Below the pieces are notes generated by a model. It worked only from the letters and a program-made list of their open reading frames with translations, was not told where the DNA came from and made no database searches. Made by a program: the position numbers and the translations under genes. A stretch of 64,000 nucleotides of DNA, taken from Streptomyces rubiginosohelvolus (GTDB taxonomy: Bacteria > Actinomycetota > Actinomycetes > Streptomycetales > Streptomycetaceae). Shown here one piece after another: positions 33,883 through 45,000 of the stretch (position 1 is its first letter; every line of letters starts with the position of its first letter). Location: NCBI RefSeq assembly GCF_014649875.1, contig NZ_BMTW01000005.1, positions 1-64,000 on the forward strand, in the 5' to 3' direction.

Positions 33883-34959
33883 TCAACCGCGCGGCTCGGA
33901 GATTCCCGGGAGAGTGACCTGGATCCGGCAGCCCCGCACGGATTCGGCCACACCGATCCGGCCGCCGTGCAGATCGACCGCCCACCGGGCGATGGCGAGG
34001 CCGAGACCCGTACCGCCGTCGCTGCCCGGCCCCTGCGGGGAGGGCGCCTGGCCCCGGTTGAAACGCTCGAACACCCGGTGGCGCTCCGCCTCCGGAATGC
34101 CCGGCCCCTCGTCGATGACTTCCAGCTCCAGCGACTCGGGGTAGGCCCCGCGCCGCGCCAGCACCGTCACCCGGCCGTGCGGCGGGCTGTGCTTGACCGC
34201 GTTGTCGATGAGGTTCGCGACCACCTGGTGCAGCCGCTCGGCGTCCGCGTGCGCGGTGAGTTCCGGCGGCGAGACGTCCAGATGCAGATGGACGTCCGTA
34301 CGGGAGTGATTGCCCGAACCCGACGACAGCCGTCGCTGGGAGGCGGCGAGATTCGCCTCCTTCAGTACGCCCGACAGATACGGCCACACCTCGAAACGGC
34401 GTGCCTTGAGGGCGACGACCCCGTTGTCCAGGCGCGACAGGTCCAGCAGCGTCTCGACCAGCCGGCCGAGCCGCTCCGTCTGTTTCAGCGCCGTGCGCAT
34501 CGTCTCCGGATCGGCGGCGGACACCCCGTCCACCACGTTCTCCAGCACGGCTCTGAGCGCCGCGATGGGCGTACGCAGCTCATGGCTGACATTGGCGACC
34601 AGCTCTTTTCGATGCCGGTCCTCCGCCTCCAGATCGTCCGCCATGCGGTTGATCGTCTGCGCCAGGTCGCCCAGCTCGTCCCGCCGCCCGGCGCCGCTCA
34701 CCCGGCGCGTGTAGTCGCCGTGCGAGATCGACCGGGCCACCGCTCTCATCTCGTCCAGCGGCGCGGTCAGACCGTGCGCCACGAACTGGGTGATCAGCAG
34801 CGTGGCGATCACCGAGAACACCGTGATGAAGCGGAACTCCGTACGGGTCCGCAGCGCGACGATCAGCAGACCCGTGGTGATGAACACCGAGACCACGACG
34901 AGCGTGCCGAGCTTTGCCTTGATCGAGAAGGGCCGCAGTCCGGACCCTGGCCGGGTCAT
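33883..34959 (-). CDS. OmpR-type sensor histidine kinase with minimal sensor
   Basis: The 358-residue kinase has two close membrane helices (LGTLVVVSVFITTGLLIVA and ITVFSVIATLLITQFVAHGL), separated by only a few residues, then a HAMP linker, the HisKA box LVANVSHELRTPIAALRAVLE, N box LIDNAVKHSP, G1 IDEGPGIPEAE and G2 GGTGLGLAIARWAVDLHGG. With virtually no extracytoplasmic loop it belongs to the intramembrane-sensing type. The ATG overlaps the regulator stop (ATGA). It lies directly after the kgd promoter region; no functional link to kgd is shown. Confidence 0.93.
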   Translation of the reverse strand: MTRPGSGLRPFSIKAKLGTLVVVSVFITTGLLIVALRTRTEFRFITVFSVIATLLITQFVAHGLTAPLDEMRAVARSISHGDYTRRVSGAGRRDELGDLAQTINRMADDLEAEDRHRKELVANVSHELRTPIAALRAVLENVVDGVSAADPETMRTALKQTERLGRLVETLLDLSRLDNGVVALKARRFEVWPYLSGVLKEANLAASQRRLSSGSGNHSRTDVHLHLDVSPPELTAHADAERLHQVVANLIDNAVKHSPPHGRVTVLARRGAYPESLELEVIDEGPGIPEAERHRVFERFNRGQAPSPQGPGSDGGTGLGLAIARWAVDLHGGRIGVAESVRGCRIQVTLPGISEPRG

Positions 34960-35693
34960 GGCGCGGGGGTCTCCAGGGCGTAGCCCACACCGTGCACGGT
35001 ACGGATCCGCTCCGCGCCGATCTTCCGGCGCAGCGCCTTGATGTGGCTGTCGACCGTGCGGGTGCCCGAGGCGTCCGCCCAGTCCCACACCTCGGCCAGC
35101 AGCTGCTCCCGGGAGAGCACGGCGCGCGGGGTGTTGGCGAGGCAGACCAGCAGGTCGAACTCGGTCGGCGTGAGGTGGACGTCCTCGGCGCGCACCCGGA
35201 CCCGGCGCTGCGCGTGGTCGATCTCCAGCTCACCCAGGCGCAGTATCCCGCTGCGCGGGGTGACGGCGGCCAGCGCCGCCCGCTCCACCCGGCGCAGCAG
35301 CACGTGCACCCGGGCGGCCAGCTCCCGCATGGAGAACGGCTTGGTCATGTAGTCGTCGGCGCCGACCCCGAGCCCGACCAGCATGTCGGTCTCGTCGTCG
35401 CGTGCGGTGAGCATCAGCACCGGCACCGGGCGCGACGCCTGCACCCGGCGGCAGACCTCCAGGCCGTCGAAGCCCGGAAGCATGATGTCGAGCACCATCA
35501 GATCGGGCTGCCAGGCCTCGGCCGCGTCCACGGCCGCGGGGCCGTCCAGCGCGGTCTGCACCAGGAAGCCCTCCGCCCGCAGCCGGGCGGAAATGGCGTC
35601 GACGATCGTGGCGTCGTCCTCGACCACCAGCACCCGGCGCTGAGCCCCCGGGGTGGCCGCGACGCCGTTGTGGGTGGTGTGTGTCTGTTCCAT
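34956..35693 (-). CDS. OmpR/PhoB-family response regulator
   Basis: The 245-residue protein has a receiver domain with phospho-acceptor Asp69 in LMVLDIMLPGFDG, Thr in VLMLTARDDETD and Lys in DYMTKPFSMREL. A C-terminal winged helix follows: VHLTPTEFDLLVCLANTPRAVLSREQLLAEVW, then TRTVDSHIKALRRKIGAERIRTVHGVGYAL. It pairs with the downstream kinase (ATGA overlap). AGGGG precedes the ATG. The targets are unknown. Confidence 0.95.
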   Translation of the reverse strand: MEQTHTTHNGVAATPGAQRRVLVVEDDATIVDAISARLRAEGFLVQTALDGPAAVDAAEAWQPDLMVLDIMLPGFDGLEVCRRVQASRPVPVLMLTARDDETDMLVGLGVGADDYMTKPFSMRELAARVHVLLRRVERAALAAVTPRSGILRLGELEIDHAQRRVRVRAEDVHLTPTEFDLLVCLANTPRAVLSREQLLAEVWDWADASGTRTVDSHIKALRRKIGAERIRTVHGVGYALETPAP

Positions 35694-35927
35694 CGCCCCG
35701 CCCCTGCCCGTTCTCGCGGGGGCCATTCCCCCGGAGGCACGGTCTTCGCTCGTGGATTTCGTGGGTGATCCCGTGTGCCGGTCAGCAGCGTAAAGGCAGC
35801 GGAGGCCTCCCGGCTACGCAGGGTGTTGCCCCGGGGTCACGAGTTCGGGCCGGACGGGCGGCCGGATCGTCGGCCTTGTGACGGTTGACCCGTGCCACCG
35901 CCGGGGCCACGCATACCGGGAGGGGGT

Positions 35928-36647
35928 TCAGCCGGCCCGGAGTGCGAGATGGACCACGTCGGGCACACCTCGGGCAACGGCCACTTCTTCGGTCCGAACC
36001 CCGCTGAACCCGGCATTCCGTAATGCCTGTTCGAAGGCGGGCGACGGCTGCGCGGACCAGACCGCGAGCACGCCGCCCGGGGTCAGCCGGTCGTGGCAGT
36101 GCGCCAGACCGGAGGGGGAGTAGAGGCTTCCGTTGCTCTCCGTGACCGTCCAGTCGGGGCCGTTGTCGATGTCCAGGCAGAGAGCGTCGTAACGCTCCGT
36201 GGTGGTACGGACGTGGGCGACCAGGTCCGTGTGCAGGATCCCGGTCCTGGGGTCGGCCAGCGCCGCTCCGGAGATCCGGTCCAGCGGCCCCTCCCGGTGC
36301 CAGTCCACGATCGCCTGCTCCCGCTCCACGACCACGATCCGCCCCCAGCGCTCCTCCTCGGCGGCCCGCACCAGGGAGAACCCGACACCGAGGCCGCCGA
36401 TGAGTACGGAGGGGGCTGTCCGGTCTGCGGGCAGTGAGGCCAGCGCGACATCGATCAGCAGCCGCTCGGAGCGCCCGTCGGAGGTGTCCATCAGGAAGCA
36501 GCCGTTGGCGATGATCTCGAAGTGCTCCCCGCGCTCGCGCAGGACGACCTCGCCGAAGGGCCCCTCCCGGCGGTCGAGGACGACGGGGGTGCCGGGGGAG
36601 CGCACAGGCAGCGATTCCATCGGTTCGGGGGCGGTCGTCGCGGACAT
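35928..36647 (-). CDS. Spermidine-synthase-like protein
   Basis: The 239-residue protein resembles the spermine/spermidine synthase fold: GEVVLRERGEHFEIIANGCFLMDTSDG, the nucleotide-binding stretch VLIGGLGVGFSLVRAAE, an acidic VVVEREQAIVDWHR end of strand 2, and YDALCLDIDNGPDW where the aminopropyltransferase Asp would be. It lacks the complete substrate loop of true synthases, so the reaction is uncertain; it could be a class-I methyltransferase relative. GGAGAG precedes the ATG. Confidence 0.78.
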   Translation of the reverse strand: MSATTAPEPMESLPVRSPGTPVVLDRREGPFGEVVLRERGEHFEIIANGCFLMDTSDGRSERLLIDVALASLPADRTAPSVLIGGLGVGFSLVRAAEEERWGRIVVVEREQAIVDWHREGPLDRISGAALADPRTGILHTDLVAHVRTTTERYDALCLDIDNGPDWTVTESNGSLYSPSGLAHCHDRLTPGGVLAVWSAQPSPAFEQALRNAGFSGVRTEEVAVARGVPDVVHLALRAG

Positions 36648-36866
36648 GATGCGGCTCTCCGGTATCCGGTCGTGGCGGTCGGTGCCCGCCCATCCTGGCC
36701 CGCTGTGGGGGTGGATGCCAGCGCCTTTCCCGCGCCGGGGAGGGGAACAACCGCTCGCCTTCGAGTGCTGCCGTACGGGGGAGGGGAGCCCTGGTGAGAC
36801 GTACCGCCGCCGGGCTGATCGCTCAGAGCGAACACCGGTCGGGGAACATTCGGCGACTCACAAGCA

Positions 36867-36885
36867 TTGAGCCCACATAGCTCAA
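36867..36885 (+). promoter_or_regulatory. HAIR-type HspR operator upstream of lon
   Basis: TTGAG (36867-36871), nine bases, CTCAA (36881-36885) matches the core of the HAIR element CTTGAGT-N7-ACTCAAG bound by the heat-shock repressor HspR, which in Streptomyces controls dnaK, clpB and lon. It lies 23 bases before the lon ATG. The outermost base pair departs from the consensus. Regulation by HspR is inferred from this match and from established lon control in the genus. Confidence 0.75.
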
Positions 36886-36907
36886 CTTGCCTGCCGAAGG
36901 GGAGATC

Positions 36908-39267
<2,360 letters not shown>

Positions 39268-39310
39268 GTGCCACGCAGTGACGGGCGCGGTATCAGGTGC
39301 GCGACCGGTA

Positions 39311-39352
39311 CGGACGGCCCGCTTCCCGAGTCAACGGGGGCGGGCCGTTCCG
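39311..39352. terminator. Hairpin between lon and the deacetylase gene
   Basis: CGGACGGCCCGC (39311-39322) pairs with GCGGGCCGTTCCG (39340-39352) with one bulge. It lies in the 111-base convergent gap and may serve both strands. Confidence 0.7.
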
Positions 39353-39378
39353 CATGCCGTGATGGCCGGCCGGGGCGC

Positions 39379-40143
39379 TCAGGGGCGGTAGATCGTGCCC
39401 GGCTGCGGCTCGGCGGGAGCCATCAGCTCGGGGACGGTCACGAGGGTGTAGCCGTCCTTCTGGAGCGCGTCGATGATGCCGGGCACGGCGGGGACGGTGC
39501 CCTCGTAGATGTCGTGCAGCAGGATGACGCCGTCCTTGCTCGCCTGGTCCAGGATCCGCTTCTTGATCAGCGCGGAGTCGTTGGTCGAGTAGTCCTTGGC
39601 GGTGGCGCTCCACAGCACCTGGGAGAGCCCGAGGTCCTTGCTGATGTCCGAGACCGTGTCGTCGGTGCGGCCCTGCGGCGGACGCATCAGCCGGGGCTTC
39701 TTGCCGGTGATCTTCTCGATGGCCACCTGGGTCTTCTCCAGCTCGGCCCGTATCTCGTCCGGCTTCCGGTCGGTCAGCACCTGGTGCGTCCAGGTGTGGT
39801 TGGCGACCTCGTGGCCCTCGTCCTCGATGCGCTGCACCACGTCGGGGTGCTTGACGACGTGGTGCTTGCCCAGCAGGAAGAAGGTGGCGTGCACCTTCTT
39901 CTCCTTGAGGATGTCCAGCAGTCTCGGCGTGTCCTCGCCCGGGCCCGCGTCGAAGGTCAGGGCGATGCACTTGGCCTTGCGGCAGTCGACCGGCCCGAAC
40001 TCACCCTTGGCGTCGGACGCCGCCTCCCCGCGTGCCGAACCCGGCGCGGTCGTCTCCATCGAGCAGCCGCTCAACGTCAGTGTGAGCGCCGTCACCAGCG
40101 CCGCGGCCAACCCCATCCCGGGCAACGGCATCTTTCCGGGCAC
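39379..40143 (-). CDS. Polysaccharide-deacetylase (CE4/NodB) family lipoprotein
   Basis: The 254-residue protein has a lipobox (LTLTLSGCSME), so it is attached to the outer face of the membrane. The NodB homology domain shows motif 1 as TFDAGPGED, motif 2 as NHTWTH, motif 3 as RPPQGRTDDTV and motif 5 as VILLHDIYEGT. In typical CE4 enzymes motif 1 is TFDDG, and its second Asp binds the metal; here it is Ala, so metal affinity or activity may be altered. It probably removes acetyl groups from peptidoglycan or another glycan. The frame opens at GTG 40143. A perfect inverted repeat is 16 bases upstream. Confidence 0.87.
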   Translation of the reverse strand: MPGKMPLPGMGLAAALVTALTLTLSGCSMETTAPGSARGEAASDAKGEFGPVDCRKAKCIALTFDAGPGEDTPRLLDILKEKKVHATFFLLGKHHVVKHPDVVQRIEDEGHEVANHTWTHQVLTDRKPDEIRAELEKTQVAIEKITGKKPRLMRPPQGRTDDTVSDISKDLGLSQVLWSATAKDYSTNDSALIKKRILDQASKDGVILLHDIYEGTVPAVPGIIDALQKDGYTLVTVPELMAPAEPQPGTIYRP

Positions 40144-40158
40144 GACACATCACTCCTC

Positions 40159-40178
40159 TGTGCGGGAAATCCCGCACA
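40159..40178. promoter_or_regulatory. Inverted repeat TGTGCGGGA-AA-TCCCGCACA
   Basis: Nine-base arms are perfect around two A residues, located 16-35 bases upstream of the deacetylase start, i.e. over its likely promoter or leader. It could be an operator or a hairpin in the 5' leader. Confidence 0.5.
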
Positions 40179-40199
40179 GGTGTGCGGTACGGCGATGAC

Positions 40200-40216
40200 T
40201 ATACATAGCATGTATA
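40200..40216. promoter_or_regulatory. AT-rich palindrome TATACAT-AGC-ATGTATA
   Basis: This 17-bp palindrome has perfect seven-base arms and is very AT-rich in 70% GC surroundings. It lies between the deacetylase and the MarR gene and has the size of a MarR-family site. It also contains -10-like TATACAT on both strands. Confidence 0.6.
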
Positions 40217-40373
40217 CATCGAGTGCATAGTGGGGTGAGGGATGGCGACAGGCCCCGGATCGGGGCCGGGGCGGCGTGGTGGGTCCACTCCTGCGAAATA
40301 CTGGCCGAGCTGCGGCGATGACCGGCCGCGGTGGCAGCTTTCATCGGCAGGGAACCGTACGAGGGGTACTGAC

Positions 40374-40874
40374 GTGCGCGGAGACGACAGCGGGCCGGAG
40401 CCGGGCGCACCCGAGGGGCCGGGCGCGCCCGACGTGAGCGGCGTGGACCATGAGTTCCTGGCGCTGGAGCGTGAGCTCGCCGTGTTCCTGCGCCGGGCGC
40501 GCGCCAGCTCGGGCGAGATGGCCCGGGAGGTCCACCCCGAACTGGAGCCCGCCGCCTACGGTCTGCTCGTCCGCCTGGAGGCGGCGGGCCGGCAGCGGGC
40601 CACCGAACTGGCCGCCTACTTCGGCGTCGGCAAGGCCACCATGAGCCGCCAGCTCCACTCGCTGGAGAACCTCGGTCTGGTGGCCCGCGAACCCGATCCG
40701 GCCGACGGGCGCGCCTGGCTCGTCCACCTCACCGACGACGGCCTGGCCCGCTTCCGCAGCGTCCGGGACGCCCGCCGCGGGCGCTACGTGCGCAAGCTCG
40801 CCGACTGGGACCGGGCCGAGGTCGCCGAGCTGGCCCGGCTCCTGCACCAGCTGAACGCCCGCGCGGAGAGCTGA
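40374..40874 (+). CDS. MarR-family transcriptional regulator
   Basis: The 166-residue protein has the MarR winged helix: LEPAAYGLLVRLEAAGRQRATELAAYFGVGKATMSRQLHSLENLGLVAREPDPADGRAWLVHLTDDGLARF, flanked by dimerisation helices. The GTG at 40374 has GAGGGG nine bases upstream and is preferred to the longer frame starting at 40242. The palindromes at 40159-40216, shared with the divergent deacetylase gene, suggest that it regulates both. It ends 19 bases from the convergent PP2C-like gene. Confidence 0.9.
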   Translation: MRGDDSGPEPGAPEGPGAPDVSGVDHEFLALERELAVFLRRARASSGEMAREVHPELEPAAYGLLVRLEAAGRQRATELAAYFGVGKATMSRQLHSLENLGLVAREPDPADGRAWLVHLTDDGLARFRSVRDARRGRYVRKLADWDRAEVAELARLLHQLNARAES

Positions 40875-40893
40875 CCCGGCTTCCGGCTGTCCG

Positions 40894-41688
40894 TCAGACC
40901 AGCTCCACCAGGAGCGCGGTCGCGTCGTCGTGCGTCTTGCCCCGCCGCAGCCGTACGCGCCCGGCCGCCGCGTCGGCCTCCTCCAGCTCCCGCACCCGGT
41001 CGATCAGCCCCTGCGGCCCCGCCTTCCGCAGCAGCCCCAGCGTGTCCGCCCAGTCGCCCTCGCCGAACACCTCCGTCCAGCGGGCCGCGCCGTCCGTGAG
41101 GGCGGCCAGCGCCCGGACGTCCGCCGCCGGGACACGGCCCGTCACCGCGCGCGAGGCCACCGCCGGATCGGCGGCGGCCGTGAAGAAGCCGCCCTCCTTG
41201 TTGCGCACGGTGGCGTCGGCGATCTCGTTCGAGGCGAGCGAACCCGGCGGCAGCCGCGTCAGCCGGTCGTCCAGAATCGACCGGACCGCACCGTCGTGGG
41301 ACTCCAGCAGCAGGACCGAGTCGGACAGCACCAGGTACTCGATCGTGCGTTCGCCCCAACGCGCCAGGGCCACGGTCGCCTGAGGCGTGCGCACGTGAGA
41401 AAGGTCACAGGTGACCCGATGGGCTTCGGCTGTACGGGAGATGGCCGCGGCCAGGATCTCGGCCAGGGTCAGATCAGGGCGGGAACCGGACAGTTCCACC
41501 AGCGCACCGCCCAGCCGCGCGGTGAACCACGGGACCGAGTGCACACAACCGTCGTTCCCCCGCGGTGGGGTGACACCGTCGAGCAGCACCAGCGCACCGC
41601 CCTGGCCGGACGCGGGAAGAGTCCCGGACACCCAGTCCTCGTTGGGGCGTTCGGGACTGCCGGGGACGGTGGCGAGTTCGATGCGCAT
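40894..41688 (-). CDS. PP2C-like protein phosphatase
   Basis: The 264-residue protein has PP2C-type signatures: RPNEDWVSG at the N-terminus (RxxNED-like metal site), ALVLLDGVTPP (Asp-Gly metal ligand) and HDDATALLVELV at the end. It lacks several canonical motifs in the middle, so it is a divergent member that may dephosphorylate Ser/Thr or may only bind. The ATG at 41686-41688 is chosen because the large open frame beyond it overlaps the divergent kinase gene antisense. Confidence 0.78.
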   Translation of the reverse strand: MRIELATVPGSPERPNEDWVSGTLPASGQGGALVLLDGVTPPRGNDGCVHSVPWFTARLGGALVELSGSRPDLTLAEILAAAISRTAEAHRVTCDLSHVRTPQATVALARWGERTIEYLVLSDSVLLLESHDGAVRSILDDRLTRLPPGSLASNEIADATVRNKEGGFFTAAADPAVASRAVTGRVPAADVRALAALTDGAARWTEVFGEGDWADTLGLLRKAGPQGLIDRVRELEEADAAAGRVRLRRGKTHDDATALLVELV

Positions 41689-42025
41689 ACCGCCAGTCTG
41701 CACGAGCCCTTCACCATCCCCGCACGCGGCCGAAGATGGCCTGTACCAGCAGGTCAACGCGGGCGCGCGAGGCGGAAGGACGGGCTCCGGGGAGCGTGCG
41801 GGCGGGCATCCTGCCAAAGGCTGAGCGGAAGTTCCACCCCGTGACCCACGCATGGTCAGGGGTCCCGCGGGGGAGACTTGTTCGTCAACTCCAGAGTGAT
41901 GTTCACTCCTTCGAGTGGCGGAGCGGTTGATGCGCGCCCCCCTCTCATAAGCGCTGGAATGGTCGGAAGCCGTACCAGGAGCGGGGCGCCCTTCCATGTG
42001 ACCGTGCGTCACCTCTGCTTCAAGG
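41689..42025. other. Divergent intergenic region before the conservon
   Basis: The 337 bases have no credible gene. The clearest feature is the 15-bp palindrome at 41894-41908, followed by two GAGTGG/GAGCGG-like half-sites. The conservon promoter is probably here, but I could not assign -35/-10 boxes. Confidence 0.5.
41894..41908. promoter_or_regulatory. Palindrome GAGTGA-TGT-TCACTC upstream of the conservon
   Basis: Six-base arms are perfect around TGT. The AGTGA-n-TCACt layout resembles the half-site order first described for the developmental regulator BldD, but later consensus sequences differ, so the assignment is tentative. Confidence 0.4.
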
Positions 42026-45000
42026 GTGGACGAGTCAAGATTGCGAGCACCGGTGCAGAAGAAGCGGCCGCGGAGCAAGGGCACGACGCGCGACGGTTCC
42101 GGGGCGACGCCTCCGGCACCCGGTGCGGACAAGCGGACCGTGCGGGTGCGCAGCCGACTGGTCGCCGGGGTCGCGGTCGTCGGCGTCATCGTCGTGGCGG
42201 CGGGCACCCCCGCCGTGCTCGGAGCCTCCGCCGATCTCACCGAGTCCCAGAGGCTGGTCACCCTCGCCGAGCTGAACCAGCAGGCGGTCACCCTCGGGCA
42301 CTCCCTCGCCGACGAGCGTGACGCCGTCACCGCGTACATCGCCGCCGGCCGCGCCGAGGAAGGCGACGGCGGCGACGGCGCGAAGAACCGCACCGCCCGC
42401 ACGACCCGCGTCGACCAGCAGATCGACGAGATCCACGACGCGGCCTCCGCGGCCCTGCGCCGGGACCTCTCGACGGTCCCCTCCGTGCGCCGCTCCGCGC
42501 TGACCGGCAAGGGCTCGGCCCTGGAGGCGCACCAGGCGTACTCCGACCTCATCGCCAAACTGCACGGCATCGCCGCCGAACTCGCGGAGAAGACCCCGCC
42601 GCGCGCCGCCGACGCCACCCGGGCCCCGCTCACCCTCGGCGGCGCCTCCGAACAGGCCTCCGCCACCCGCGGGCTCCTCCTCGCCGCGCTTTCCGTGCCC
42701 AGCCCCGAGCCGACGGCCCCGCAGACCGACCCCTTCACCGGGCTGCCCGTGCAGACCCAGGACGAGGGCGCCGCCCGGGCCGACCGCGAACGCGACGAGC
42801 TGAGCGCCGCCGCCCAGCAGGCCCGGGTACGGGAGCTGGCCGCGCTCGCCGACTTCGACCAGGCGGCGGACCCGGAGGCCCGCGACAAGCTCTCCGCCAC
42901 CGTCACCGGCTCCCAGGTCAACGACGCCGAGAAGTACCTCACCCGCCTCACCGACCGCCCCGAGCTGTCGGAAGCCGAACGCAAGGTCAGCCCCCGGAAG
43001 CTGGAGGCCGCGCTCTCCGCCCGCGTCGACCGGATGCGCAGCGTCGAGTCCGCCCTGACCACCGGCCAGGTCCAGCACCTGGAGGGCCTGCGCGACGACG
43101 ACGTCACCGCCCTCGAACTGGCCATCGCCCTGCTCGGCGGCTGCTTCCTGCTCGCCGTCGGCGTCTCCACCGCCGTCGCCCGCACCCTCACCCAGCCGCT
43201 CGCCGTCCTGCGCATCGGCGCCGCGCGCCTGGCCGAGGACCCCGAGAACGCCGAACCGGTCCGCTACACCGGCCGCAACGACGAGTTCGCCCAGGTCGTC
43301 CGGTCGATGAACACCCTGCACGGCCGGCTCACCGCCCTCCACCAGGACCTCGGCGGACGCGTCGAAAGCCTCACCGCCGAACGCTCCGGCCTGATCAAGA
43401 GCCGCGAGTCCCTGGCGCAGCAGCGGACCGAACTCCAGGAGCGGACCGCCGAGCTCGCCACCCAGCTCGGACAGCTGAAGAACACGGTCCACCACACCTT
43501 CGTCAACCTCTCGCTGCGCACCCTCGGCCTCGTAGAGCGGCAGCTCGGCGTCATCGAGGGCCTGGAGGAGCGCGAGCAGGACCCGGAGCGCCTGGCCACC
43601 CTCTTCAAGCTCGACCACATGGCCACGGTCATGCGCCGCCACAGCGAGAACATGCTCGTCCTCGCGGGCGCCGAGCACGGCCACGGCCACGCCGGGCCGA
43701 TCCCGCTGGTCGACGTGGCGCGCGCCGCCGTCAGCGAGATCGAGCGGTACGAGCGAGTCACCATCCAGTCCCTGCCGCCGCACGCCCAGATCGCCGGGTT
43801 CGCCGCCGACGACCTCAGCCACCTGCTGGCCGAACTCCTGGAGAACGCCACCTCCTTCTCCCCGCCGGACTCCCATGTCGAGCTGTCCGGCTGGTTGCTG
43901 GAGAGCGGCGAGGTGATGCTCTCCGTGTCGGACGAGGGCATCGGCATGTCGACGGTCCGGATGGACGAGCTGAATGCCAGGCTGGCCGACCCGGCCTCGT
44001 TCGAGGCCGGTGAGCAGAATGCCGACGGCGCCGGACTCGGTCTCCAGGTGACGTCGTTGCTGGCCGCCCGGCACGGCGTGCGGGTCCAGCTGCGCGAGCA
44101 GAAGGGGAGTGGAGTGACGGCCGTCGTCGTCCTGCCGCAGGCCCTGCTGCCCAAGACGCTGCCCGCCGCCACCCCGCCCGCCGTGCAACTGCCCGGCGAC
44201 GCGCCCACGCTCAACCTCCCGGGCTCGGTGGCCGAAGCCAACTCCAATGCCCTGCCCAGCCGTTCCCCGCAGCCGGCCGCGCTGCCCGAGCCGGCCGCCG
44301 ACGCGGAGAACGCCCACGAGACGGCCGCCGGGACGCCCGCCGAGCCCGGCCCGGCCGAAGCCGACCCGATGATCGCCGCCGCCGAGCGGACGATCCGCGA
44401 GAACGCCGACGCCTCCGAGGGCGCCGACGCCGGGACCGCTCCGGCCGAGACCGCCGACGAGAACCCGGAAGCCACCGCCGTACCGCCGCAGGACCGGACG
44501 CGGGAGGTCCGGCAGCCGATCGCGGAAACCGAGACCGACGCCGGGACCGCCCCGGACGCCGACGCGGACGCCGACACGGACACCGCCGCCGAGTCGGAGT
44601 CCGAGATCACGCTGCAGGTCCGGCTGCCGAAGCCGCCCGCGGCTCCGGCGGAAGAGGCCGCACCGTCCGCCGACCCGTACGCCATCGGCCCCGACCGCCA
44701 CGAGCGCCCGGCCGACACCGGACCCGGCCACCACGACCCGGACGGGCCCGCGTTCCGCCCCGCGCCCCGCGCCGAGGCCCCCGAAGCGGCCGCAGTGCCC
44801 GACGCCCCCGCCGAGACCGTCCCCGGCCCCCGCCGCCCCGAGCCAGGCCGTGTCACTGACAAGGGACTGCCGAAGCGCACCCCCAAGGTGGTCCGGCCGG
44901 ACGACGCGACCCCCGCCCCCGGACGCACCGGCAGCCTCGACCGGGACGCGCTGCGCCGCCGGCTCGGCAGCTTCCACCAGGCGGCGAAGGAGGGCCGGCG

